DNA from: Bin34 sp965219935
GTDB taxonomy: Bacteria; Chloroflexota; Anaerolineae; Caldilineales; Caldilineaceae
Assembly: GCA_965219935.1 (NCBI GenBank)
Contig: CBDCOU010000003.1
Location: forward strand, 2,232,001 to 2,296,000
Reading direction: 5' to 3'
DNA length: 64,000 bases
Both the position numbers and the translations under genes were made by a program. Below, in pieces: positions 51,607-59,490 of this stretch (position 1 is the stretch's first letter; every line of letters begins with the position of its first letter). The notes below the pieces were generated by a model. That model was not told the origin of the DNA. It searched no databases and saw only the letters and a list, made by a program, of their open reading frames with translations.

Positions 51607-52341
51607 ATGACTCCGTCTGCTCTCAACAACGTTGACTTAAGCCAGGCGCTCGGGCGCAAGGCGTACGAAAAGCGATTGATCCCGCTTCAGGAACGCTTTC
51701 TGGCCCTGCGCCTGCAACTGGGAGGCCAGGTCGGAAACGCTCTGGGACCGCCTCTGCTCATCCTGTTCGAGGGGTGGGATGCCGCCGGCAAGGGCGGGTG
51801 CATTCGCCGACTGGTTCAGCCCCTGGATCCACGTCACTTCACCGTGCATCAGTACCAGGCTCCGACCCCACGCGAAAAGCGGCACCACTTCCTGTGGCGC
51901 TTCTGGCCGGCGGTTCCAGGCCGCGGGGGCATGTGCATTTTCGATCGTACCTGGTACGGGCGGGTGCTGGTGGAGCGCGTGGAAGAATTTGCCTCGCGTA
52001 CGGAGTGGTACCGGGCCTATGAGGAAATCAGGAACTTCGAGTCCCTGCTCATCATGGAGGACGTGCTCCTGATCAAGTTCTTCCTGCACATTTCCCCGGA
52101 GGAACAGACCTCGCGGTTCAAGCGCCGCGAGCGCGATCCGTTGAAGAACTGGAAACTGACAGAGGAAGACTGGCGCAACCGTGCCAAGTTGCCTGCCTAC
52201 ACCGAAGCCATCGAGGACATGCTGCACGAAACCCATACCGCCATCGCCCCGTGGACCGTCGTGCCGGCCGAGTCCAAGCGGTTCGCCCGCATCAAGGTGC
52301 TGGAAACCGTGATTGCCAAACTGGAAGCCGCGCTGGATTAA
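51607..52341 (+). CDS. ppk2: Polyphosphate kinase 2-family protein
   Basis: 244 aa. Walker A GWDAAGKGGCIRRL (near residue 58), lid-region HHFLWRFWPAVPGRGGMCIFDRTWYGRVLVERVE with Walker B Asp-Arg, and the tail FKRRERDPLKNWKLTEEDWRNR are diagnostic. PPK2 enzymes use polyphosphate to phosphorylate nucleotides (AMP, ADP, GDP or UDP, depending on class), or the reverse. A single short domain suggests class I or III. Placement before a nucleoside deoxyribosyltransferase hints at nucleotide salvage. Start at ATG 51607 with no strong ribosome site. Confidence 0.93.
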   Translation: MTPSALNNVDLSQALGRKAYEKRLIPLQERFLALRLQLGGQVGNALGPPLLILFEGWDAAGKGGCIRRLVQPLDPRHFTVHQYQAPTPREKRHHFLWRFWPAVPGRGGMCIFDRTWYGRVLVERVEEFASRTEWYRAYEEIRNFESLLIMEDVLLIKFFLHISPEEQTSRFKRRERDPLKNWKLTEEDWRNRAKLPAYTEAIEDMLHETHTAIAPWTVVPAESKRFARIKVLETVIAKLEAALD

Positions 52342-52363
52342 TTGCAATAGGCAGGTGCCAAAC

Positions 52364-52861
52364 ATGCCGAAGAAGACGCTTTACCTGGCCAACCCGTACG
52401 GCTTCAACCGACTGGTGGCCGAAGGTCCCTTGTTGGAAATTCAGGGAAAGCTCGAGGCCATGGGCTTCGAGGTGTGGGAACCGTTCCAGCGCAACAACCA
52501 GCATGACAGGACCGATCTGGCCTCGTTCTACTACCAGGTGGGCCAGTGCGACAAGAACGATGTCCGCGACTGCGACGGCGTCTTCGCCATCACGGACGGG
52601 TCCCCGCCGGACGAGGGGGTCATGGTGGAAGTCGGCCTGGCGATCGCGTGGAAGCGGCCGGTCTTCTTCTACCGCGCGGACACCCGGCACTGCAGCGACA
52701 CGAGCGTGTATCCGCTCAACATCATGTTGTTTGTCGGCTTGGCCGACCCGGAAGTCTGGAAGCGCTACTGGTACACCGACGTGACCGATCTGGACAATCC
52801 GGACAAGGCCCTGTCCCTGTTTGCCGCTGGTGAGCCTCTGCCCGGATTCCTGCAGGACTGA
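52364..52861 (+). CDS. Nucleoside 2-deoxyribosyltransferase family protein
   Basis: 165 aa from ATG 52364, after GGCAGGTG. LYLANPYGFN is the start strand, GFEVWEPFQRNNQ follows, then DGVFAITDGSPPDEGVMVEVGLAIAWKRPV with the catalytic Glu in the DEGVMVE segment, and TRHCSDTSVYPLNIML. It exchanges or hydrolyses the base of 2'-deoxynucleosides, used in purine/pyrimidine salvage or clearing modified nucleosides. Follows ppk2 by 22 bases, likely one transcript. Confidence 0.88.
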   Translation: MPKKTLYLANPYGFNRLVAEGPLLEIQGKLEAMGFEVWEPFQRNNQHDRTDLASFYYQVGQCDKNDVRDCDGVFAITDGSPPDEGVMVEVGLAIAWKRPVFFYRADTRHCSDTSVYPLNIMLFVGLADPEVWKRYWYTDVTDLDNPDKALSLFAAGEPLPGFLQD

Positions 52862-52941
52862 CGACCGATGGTGCGCAGGAGCTTATTGCCAAATTTGAAA
52901 GGATCAAGACTTTGCGTCGACGCGGACGCGGGGTGATCAAG

Positions 52942-53169
52942 ATGGAAAATTGGAAAGACTGCCCAGCCGTTGAACGCCACCACGGCAAGCTGAGTGGTGC
53001 ATGGACGTTCGTCGGTACCCGGGTGCCGATCGCTGCCCTCTTTGAGAATCTTGAGAACGGCGCCACGATGGAACAATTTCTCGCCTGGTTCCCGGGCGTA
53101 GAGAAGTGGCAGGTCAAAGCCGTGCTTCAACACGAAGTGAAGGCGTTGAGAGTTCCGACTCCTTTATGA
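52942..53169 (+). CDS. DUF433-family antitoxin-like protein
   Basis: 75 aa. GTRVPIAALFENLENGATMEQFLAWFPGVEKWQVKAVLQH is the DUF433 (VapB-like) helix-turn-helix core. Members generally pair with a small PIN-domain toxin encoded immediately downstream with overlapping codons; that overlap (ATGA at 53166-53169) is present here but the toxin gene is truncated. The protein may persist as a free regulator or as protection from related toxins elsewhere. Confidence 0.85.
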   Translation: MENWKDCPAVERHHGKLSGAWTFVGTRVPIAALFENLENGATMEQFLAWFPGVEKWQVKAVLQHEVKALRVPTPL

Positions 53170-53213
53170 AGGTGCTACTCGATATAAGCCCCTTTTCAAT
53201 CACCCTCAACTAG
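53166..53213 (+). pseudogene. PIN-like toxin (DUF5615-type) gene truncated after eight codons
   Basis: The overlapping ATG opens MKVLLDI, the universal start of DUF5615 PIN-like toxins (MKxLLDxNLP), then SPFSITLN and a TAG. The remaining roughly 100 codons are missing; the next gene's stop lies at 53206. The toxin has therefore been cut off, probably by the rearrangement that placed the AAA-ATPase gene here. Confidence 0.7.
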
Positions 53214-55008
53214 GCGGGTACCGCCTCCGGCGTTCGCGCGGGATGTCCTCTGCACCCGCCGTCAGCAACCGGGCCAGGTCGGCCTGTGCAACCTGTAGGC
53301 ACGGCCCCGTCTGCAGATCCCGGCGGAAGGCGAGGCCGACGGCCGTCACCGTGCGACCGGTCCCCAGGTGTTGGCGCCCGTACTGCCGGTCCCGGATCTG
53401 GCGGAGGGCCACGTCTTGGGACTGGTTGTACTTGACCTCAAAGACGTACACCCGGTTGCCGATTTGGATCTCGTGGTCGGAACGCCCGCCCCAGTTCGAC
53501 TGCTCCGACTGCGTGGGGACAGCCATCAACAGGAACAAAGCCTGCAACAGGGCGCGGTAGCCGGCTTCCTGCTGCAGGTTCTCGTGTGCGATGCGAAAGA
53601 CGAAGTGTTCCAGCCGACGGCCGAAGCCGTCCACGTCCCCGGTCGCCAAGCAGGCCCGCAGGTCCGGGATCAGGGTTTCATCCAGCGCCGGTGCGTGCGC
53701 GGCCAGACCCAAGATGTCGCGGGTCCACGATGCCGCGACTTCCCGGTTGGGGAAGTCGAGATGGGCCTTCCCGGCGTCGCGCCCCCCGTGCCAAGTGTAG
53801 TAGCCGGTCTCCAGCATCAGGGTGGTGTAGTCGGGATGGGGCAGGGACCGCAGGCCGGCATCGGACGCGTCCTCGGCCCCGCCGGCCGGCAGGGCCTGGC
53901 GCGTATCGGCCGCCAGACGCGCGATCAGGCCGGGGTGGCCCGACTCGCTCCAGGCGGAGGGCCAGATGCCGTCCGCCGCCGCGCGGCGGCGATCCGGCTC
54001 TGCGAGCACGCGGGACACCCCGTTGGTCAACGTGAAGGGGTTGTAGACGCGCGGGGCTGAGGGCAACTCCGAGAAGCGGTAGCCGTTGTAGAGATCCCGC
54101 CACGCGGTCTGGATGGCGCGGGGCTCCAGGCGCGGTTCCATGTCTGCCAGGGCCTCCCGGTAGGGAGCCAAATACCGGTCCACCTCATCCTCGGTGAAGC
54201 CACACAGCGCGCCGTAGCCGGGTTCGTCGGAGATGTCGACGAAGTTGTTGGCCGCGGAGAACAGGTGGTGACGCGCAAAGCGCGTGATGCCGGTCACGAA
54301 TACGCCGAAGAGCAGGCCTTCGTCGTCCTTCAGCACGCGGATGAATTCTCGGAGTTCCTCAACCGCGGGTTCCAGGGAGCGGTCGGTCCCGATGTGGTTG
54401 ACAATGGGTGCGTCGTACTCGTCGACCAGCACTACGGGTTCCGGTTCGTAAATTTCCGTAAGGTCTTCAACGAGGGTGGCCAGGAGTTCCGCAGGTGACG
54501 CTGTAGGCGAAGCCTCGGTACCGATCCAACGGCGGCCACTGCGTCGCCGCCACAACCGGATCACGCTGTGCAGGTAGTTCTGTAGATATGTGAGCGTACC
54601 AGCGGGAGATGAAGCCGCAGCACGGGACAGGTTAAGTCGAATCACGGGGTGCCAACCGTGTGTTCCATGCCAGTCCTCGGCATCCAGGCCCTCCCACAGC
54701 CACGGCGGCGAAGTCCAGCCCGCGGGCAGGCCCTCCAGGGGCTCGGTGTTGCCTTCGGGATTGGCCCTGTGACCCGGCGGCAACCCCTGGAACCAGGCCT
54801 CCAGCGTGTTGATTAGCAGCGTCTTGCCAAACCGCCGCGGACGCGCCAGGAACTGGTGGCGCGTGGCCAGCCGGTACGTGGAGGTTGTGGCCAGCAGTGC
54901 GCGCAGTGCTCCGGTCTTGTCGACGTAGAAACTGCCTTCCGCACGAATGGCCGCAAAGTCGGCGTCGGTGGGGTGCAGGGGCGGAAGTGTGCGCATGGCG
55001 ATGGACAT
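53206..55008 (-). CDS. AAA-like ATPase with C-terminal PD-(D/E)XK nuclease domain
   Basis: 600 aa from ATG 55008 (or 54996). FYVDKTGALRALL and FLARPRRFGKTLLINTLEAWF (nucleotide-binding loop) mark the AAA-ATPase-like DUF1703 N-half; VVLVDEYDAPIVNHIG is Walker B; TGITRFARHHLFSAANNFVDIS follows. The C-half has WGGRSDHEIQIGNRVYVFEVKYN, with Asp and Glu-x-Lys of a nuclease core. These proteins are widespread in multi-copy mobile families of uncertain role. It is convergent with the truncated toxin, overlapping it by eight bases. Confidence 0.88.
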   Translation of the reverse strand: MSIAMRTLPPLHPTDADFAAIRAEGSFYVDKTGALRALLATTSTYRLATRHQFLARPRRFGKTLLINTLEAWFQGLPPGHRANPEGNTEPLEGLPAGWTSPPWLWEGLDAEDWHGTHGWHPVIRLNLSRAAASSPAGTLTYLQNYLHSVIRLWRRRSGRRWIGTEASPTASPAELLATLVEDLTEIYEPEPVVLVDEYDAPIVNHIGTDRSLEPAVEELREFIRVLKDDEGLLFGVFVTGITRFARHHLFSAANNFVDISDEPGYGALCGFTEDEVDRYLAPYREALADMEPRLEPRAIQTAWRDLYNGYRFSELPSAPRVYNPFTLTNGVSRVLAEPDRRRAAADGIWPSAWSESGHPGLIARLAADTRQALPAGGAEDASDAGLRSLPHPDYTTLMLETGYYTWHGGRDAGKAHLDFPNREVAASWTRDILGLAAHAPALDETLIPDLRACLATGDVDGFGRRLEHFVFRIAHENLQQEAGYRALLQALFLLMAVPTQSEQSNWGGRSDHEIQIGNRVYVFEVKYNQSQDVALRQIRDRQYGRQHLGTGRTVTAVGLAFRRDLQTGPCLQVAQADLARLLTAGAEDIPRERRRRYPPS

Positions 55009-55304
55009 TCCCAGCTGCGGCGGGAACCTGCGGGATTGTACAAGGGCCGCCGGGGCCAGAGGCAGGCCTTTTGGCACACCGCAATCCGCATGCGGACCGC
55101 TCCCTGCTTGCGCAAAAGGCATGGCGGCGCTGTCCGTGATTCGACAGGAAGGCATCCACCAACACTTCTTTCAGGGCCTGCGGCAACGGGGCAAGGTCGC
55201 CCTGGTGGCGGTCATGCGCAAGCTACTCCTCCCCCTGAATGTGGTGGCCCGCCGAGGGATCCCTTGGATGCCACAGGAGCAGTGGCGATCTGAACCTTCA
55301 ATGT

Positions 55305-55341
55305 CTTGACTTTCAACACAGTATCTGTGTTGAAAGTCAAG
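55305..55341. repeat. Perfect 16-bp inverted repeat with 5-base loop
   Basis: CTTGACTTTCAACACA, loop GTATC, then TGTGTTGAAAGTCAAG. It is AT-richer than the surroundings and has no T-run. It lies between the ATPase start and the IS66 fragment, so it may be an IS-end, recombination or operator site. Confidence 0.85.
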
Positions 55342-55369
55342 TCTCGCCAGCCATGGGCATGCGGTCCGG

Positions 55370-55600
55370 CGGCCATGCCGGGACAACCCACTAGCAGGTA
55401 GCGGCGGAGGCGCGATGTCCGTGTGGACCACTGGCCGGCGCGGTGTGGCGGCTGTGGCGCGGCCCTGCCCCGGACGGACACCGCGCCTGTGGCCCGACGC
55501 CAGGTGCCCGACCTGCCAGTGCCGCCGCCCCTGACTGTGACGGAGCACCGGGCCCATATGGTGTGCAGCCCCGACTGCCGCACCCGGCGAGTGCAATCCG
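55370..55600 (+). pseudogene. IS66-family transposase fragment (zinc-finger region)
   Basis: VDHWPARCGGCGAAL, then RRQVPDLPVPPPLTVTEHRA and a CSPDC end match the IS66 N-terminal zinc-binding domain (CxxCG, RQVxDLPxxxPxVTEH, CxxC). Preceding MPGQPT resembles the GGxPGH phrase of the family but contains a stop. The catalytic DDE part is missing, the sulfatase gene's stop codon lying at 55628. Confidence 0.75.
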
Positions 55601-55627
55601 TGAATTCCAATCCTGCTTGCAGGCCGG

Positions 55628-57040
55628 TTAGCAACCTTGGGTTTGCCCTGATGACTCCGGTACCAGACCGGTCATGTACTGGCGCAAATCGGCACAAGCC
55701 GGGTCGTCCCAACGGTTGTCGAACTCCATCGGGTCCTGTTCCAGATTGAACAGTTCGCCCAGCCCAGTGCCGTGATACCGAACCAGCTTCCAGCCTTCGG
55801 TCCGAATCATGGTTCCGTGGCTGCGTTGCGGTCCCCGACCCAGGTGGAGGGCCCCGTGGTAGTCGCATCGCACAAACTCGCGATGGCTGTTCACCGCCCC
55901 CTGGGCCGTCAACAGCGGCCACAGACTGCAGCCCGGCAATCCGCCAGGGGCCTCAAGCCCGGTGACATCCATCAGGGTCGGCACCAGATCGGTCAACTCC
56001 ACCAAAGCATCGCTGACGACTCCCTCCCGCACGCGCCCGGGCCATGACACGATGAGCGGCACGCGAACCAGGCCCTCATAAAAGCGGCAGCCCTTGCCCC
56101 AAAGTCCGTGATCGCCCAGCATGTCGCCGTGGTCCGACATGAAGATGATGAGCGTCCGTTCCTTTTGACCGGAGTCTTCCAGGGCCTTGATCACGCGTCC
56201 GATGTTTTCGTCAATCAACTCGATCATGGCGTGGTAGGCAGCCTTCCGAGGGCCGTCGGCCACCGGATCCGGCGGCTGCGCCGAAGATTGGAAGTCAACA
56301 TCAGCCAACCTGGCCTGGGCATCGAGGTCGCTGGTTCTGAAGGCCGGGCCGGGCATCGCAGCCGAGTCGAACCGGGCGAGATATTCCGCCGGCGGGTCGA
56401 ACGGCGGATGCGGATCAAACGGGTTCATGCTCACGAGCCAGGGACTGTCGAGCTGCCCGGTGACGAAATCGATGGCGGTGTCGGCACAGAATGTGGTTTG
56501 GTGGCACTCCGCCGGAATGGGTTCTCCAAGATGTCTCAGCTTCCCCAGATCGAACCCCCTGTCCCGGACCCAGTTGGCGTAGGCATGCCGACGGCCCCAG
56601 TCATCGAAGGGGCTGTGACTCCACTGGAAGACTCGATACCCGTCGTCGCGCGGCCGCACCTCGGGTTTAAACACCCGGACGCCTTGCACGCGGCTGTCCG
56701 GGACTTCCCGCTGATAGGCGCCGGCCAGGTGCAGCTTGCCGACCAGGCCACAGTCGTAGCCGGCCCCATCGCGCAGCAGGCGGGGCAGCAGGTCGGCGCG
56801 TTCCGACCACCGGTCATTGTTGTTGCGTTCGGCACCGATCGTGCCGGGATACATGCCGGTCAGGAAACTGGACCGGCTGGGTGTGCACACCGTGCTTTGA
56901 CAGTACGCGTTCCGAAAGACCGTACCGGAGGCGCACAGCCGATCCAGATGCGGCGTCCGGGCATGGGGCACGCCCATCGCGCCGATGGTGTCCAGGCGTT
57001 GTTGATCCGTGCAGATCCAAAGAATGTTGGGCGGGTTCAA
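55628..57040 (-). CDS. Sulfatase (arylsulfatase A-like), paralogue of 10491-11903
   Basis: 470 aa, beginning at TTG 57040, which overlaps the methyltransferase stop (TTGA, 57037-57040). NILWICTDQQRLDTIGAMG, CTPSRSSFLTGMYPG (formylglycine motif) and FMSDHGDMLGDHGLWGKGC hold the metal and catalytic residues. It aligns with the sulfatase at 10491-11903 from end to end, including equal length. No signal peptide, so cytoplasmic. Gene overlap with the methyltransferase and proximity to the FAD oxidoreductase suggest one operon. Confidence 0.9.
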   Translation of the reverse strand: MNPPNILWICTDQQRLDTIGAMGVPHARTPHLDRLCASGTVFRNAYCQSTVCTPSRSSFLTGMYPGTIGAERNNNDRWSERADLLPRLLRDGAGYDCGLVGKLHLAGAYQREVPDSRVQGVRVFKPEVRPRDDGYRVFQWSHSPFDDWGRRHAYANWVRDRGFDLGKLRHLGEPIPAECHQTTFCADTAIDFVTGQLDSPWLVSMNPFDPHPPFDPPAEYLARFDSAAMPGPAFRTSDLDAQARLADVDFQSSAQPPDPVADGPRKAAYHAMIELIDENIGRVIKALEDSGQKERTLIIFMSDHGDMLGDHGLWGKGCRFYEGLVRVPLIVSWPGRVREGVVSDALVELTDLVPTLMDVTGLEAPGGLPGCSLWPLLTAQGAVNSHREFVRCDYHGALHLGRGPQRSHGTMIRTEGWKLVRYHGTGLGELFNLEQDPMEFDNRWDDPACADLRQYMTGLVPESSGQTQGC

Positions 57041-57726
57041 GTTGAGGGTCCCTCAACCCGCAGCATCTGGTTGCCGTCCTTCATGAACTCGTAATCGACG
57101 ACTACCGGTTCCGCCAGCATCCCCGCCTCTCGGCACGCTGCCACAACCCCCTGTACATGCGGGGAGGGCGCGCCGCCCAACTGCCGCAGGGGAAACACAC
57201 GCACCTCCCGCGCCACCCTGAGCAACTCCAACATGGCCTGCACGTGGAATTCCAGATCGAACCACTGGCTGTAGAGAAACAGGAAATGGGAGCACAGCGC
57301 CAAATCGAAAGACCCGCTGTCGAACGGCAGATCCGGCAGGGCCGCGTCAATGTAGCGGCCGTCGGCCTTGCCACCGGGAAAATCCGCCAGAAACCGATGC
57401 TGTGCCTCCATGCGGAGTTGACCCAGCGCCTCCGGCGAAACTATGCGGTCCCACACGAAGTCGTGTCGGTTGCGCCTGGTCTGCTCCAAGACCAGATCGA
57501 ATGTCTCGCGACCACGCTGTTCAATGGCATCCGGTGTGAACGCATACAGCGGATCTGCGGACACCACGCGACAGCCCCGCTCCGCCATCTCCGCGTTGAA
57601 ACTGGCCGGACCGTCCGCACATCCCAGGATGCGCCCGGCCATGTCCCGGGATGAAAGGCTGAACATGGCCTCGTATTCATCGAGGGTCCGCCCCCAGGGA
57701 ATCACCTGGTCAATGGAGAATGGCAT
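57037..57726 (-). CDS. Class I SAM-dependent methyltransferase-like protein
   Basis: 229 aa. ILGCADGPASFNAEMAERGC at about residues 34-53 is a SAM-binding motif I variant, followed by VVSADPLYAFTPDAI with the acidic residue binding ribose. LPFDSGSFDLALCSHFLFLYS is the motif IV region. The family often lacks further assigned function; a substrate is not predictable. Its stop overlaps the sulfatase start by four bases. ATG 57726 is the only good start. A methyltransferase next to a sulfatase fits tailored sugar or ester breakdown, but this is inference. Confidence 0.8.
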   Translation of the reverse strand: MPFSIDQVIPWGRTLDEYEAMFSLSSRDMAGRILGCADGPASFNAEMAERGCRVVSADPLYAFTPDAIEQRGRETFDLVLEQTRRNRHDFVWDRIVSPEALGQLRMEAQHRFLADFPGGKADGRYIDAALPDLPFDSGSFDLALCSHFLFLYSQWFDLEFHVQAMLELLRVAREVRVFPLRQLGGAPSPHVQGVVAACREAGMLAEPVVVDYEFMKDGNQMLRVEGPST

Positions 57727-57805
57727 CTTCGGTCACCGTATCAAGGTCCTACAGACGGGGTCGTGCGCTCGCCGCCCGTGTCGGAACCAAGGGCATTCGC
57801 CTCCG

Positions 57806-59392
57806 TCAGACCGCGATTTCGCGGGCGTGGTCCGGCCAGTGCAGGTCGGCACCGCCACGCACCAGGAGCCCCTGATATTCGCTTAGCAAGCCTTCACCAT
57901 GCAACACGCTGCGCGGCGAAGTGTCACGTTGCAGGCAAAAGGCAGCCAGAGTGCCCACCGCTTCTCCAATTGCCCACTCCACGGGATGCAACCTATAACA
58001 GCCGTTGGTGATATGCGTAACCCCGAGGTTCTTGCAGGCTGGCAGGAGGTTTTCGACCCGCACGGGAATTAGTGCACCCAAGGGAATTTGGAACGGATAG
58101 GAACCGACGTAGATGTAGTTGCGGTTCGCGGAACTGGGGTGCAGGTCGATCCGGTAGCAGCCCGTGCCCACGGTGTCCGGGAAATTCTCGGCCCCCTTCA
58201 ACTTCCCCCTCTGTTCCAAGCCCACATGCTCCTCCAGGACGGTGAACTCCGCCTTGATACGGCGGGATTCGCGCACGTAGACCTGCTTGGCCAAGCCATC
58301 TGGCGAGCCAACCACATCCTCCCTGAGCCTGAGTCCTCGATAGCCCGTGCCGCCATCCACCCGCGGAGCCTCGGTCTGCATCCAATACAGCCAGGACAAA
58401 CTCAGTTGGCGCGCCTCCTGCAACGCCTCCGCGCGCATGGCTGGCGACACGCCCAGCAGAGGCCGCCCCCAATAATCGTTCTGGGGCCAGTTGATCAACG
58501 ACACATCACCAATGCCGGAGTCGGGGTCCATGAGACCGGCATCCAGCAGCCGGCGGTAGCGCCATCGTTCCCGCGACCGCTCCGGATGGTCCGGTACATG
58601 GAAAATCGGGGCAAACCGCCGCTCCAGCGTAGTCGGGTTGCAATCGTGCCAGTCGAAAAACCGGCCGGGCCAGAAGTCCGGCCGATAGTCCTTCCAGTAG
58701 GCGTACATGGCCGGTTGTGCGATTACATGGTCCTCGTCCGGATGGTGGGAGAGTGCAAAACACCACGTGATGGACTGCTGGTCCATCGGATCGGCATCGC
58801 CGGGCAAAGCATGCAACTCGCCTGTATCCCGCTGACTCTCGGCACCGATTACATGTTCGATCCCGGCCAGTTCCAGGAGATCACCCAGTTCCGACGCGTC
58901 CAACACGTACGCGGCCCTGATCCACAGGGATTGGCCGGTTCGGGTATTCCGCAGTTCCACTGCCTCGACGCGGTCGCCTGCGGCTTGGACTGCAACCGGT
59001 TCATGTTCGAGCAGCAGCCTCAGATTGCCACGCGCCAAGTGGGGCGCGGCCATCTCCATGAGAACTGCGTGGGCCACCCGCGGCTCGTGACACAGTCGGC
59101 TCACATACCCGTTCCCCGGATTCAGGAGGCTGGTATTCCGCGCTTCGGCTGTAAGCGGATAGTGCCTGCGGTAATAGTCCCGCACCCCCTGCCGAAAACG
59201 ACGGTAGTTGTGGCAGGACCCGTGACTCTCAATCCATGGATGTTCATCCGGCGGCACCGCCTGGGCGGTCAACTGGCCCCCAATCCAGTCCGTGGACTCG
59301 GTCAACACCACGCGCAGCCCCATCGCGGCGGCCCGCATGGCCGCCGCCGTGCCGCCGGTTCCGCCTCCGACAATCAGGATGTCCGTATCCAT
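57806..59392 (-). CDS. FAD-dependent oxidoreductase (FAD_oxidored family)
   Basis: 528 aa from ATG 59392; the frame continues to 59467 without conserved sequence. MDTDILIVGGGTGGTAAAMRA is the dinucleotide-binding start, followed by VVLTESTDWIGGQL. ASELGDLLELAG is the second FAD contact, and the C-terminal LLPACKNLGVTHITNGCYRLHPVEWAIGEAVG is the typical family close. Substrates are unknown; relatives are frequent in polysaccharide-degrading loci of planctomycetes and poribacteria. It is cytoplasmic. Lies 79 bases upstream of the methyltransferase gene on the same strand. Confidence 0.88.
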   Translation of the reverse strand: MDTDILIVGGGTGGTAAAMRAAAMGLRVVLTESTDWIGGQLTAQAVPPDEHPWIESHGSCHNYRRFRQGVRDYYRRHYPLTAEARNTSLLNPGNGYVSRLCHEPRVAHAVLMEMAAPHLARGNLRLLLEHEPVAVQAAGDRVEAVELRNTRTGQSLWIRAAYVLDASELGDLLELAGIEHVIGAESQRDTGELHALPGDADPMDQQSITWCFALSHHPDEDHVIAQPAMYAYWKDYRPDFWPGRFFDWHDCNPTTLERRFAPIFHVPDHPERSRERWRYRRLLDAGLMDPDSGIGDVSLINWPQNDYWGRPLLGVSPAMRAEALQEARQLSLSWLYWMQTEAPRVDGGTGYRGLRLREDVVGSPDGLAKQVYVRESRRIKAEFTVLEEHVGLEQRGKLKGAENFPDTVGTGCYRIDLHPSSANRNYIYVGSYPFQIPLGALIPVRVENLLPACKNLGVTHITNGCYRLHPVEWAIGEAVGTLAAFCLQRDTSPRSVLHGEGLLSEYQGLLVRGGADLHWPDHAREIAV

Positions 59393-59490
59393 GGTTTCAA
59401 TTCCGGGGTTTGGCCGCCGGTCCGGGGTAGTGCGCGCGTCCCACGGATGCGGTGCCGGGCGGGACAAACCCCTGTCCGTGGTATGCCGGG

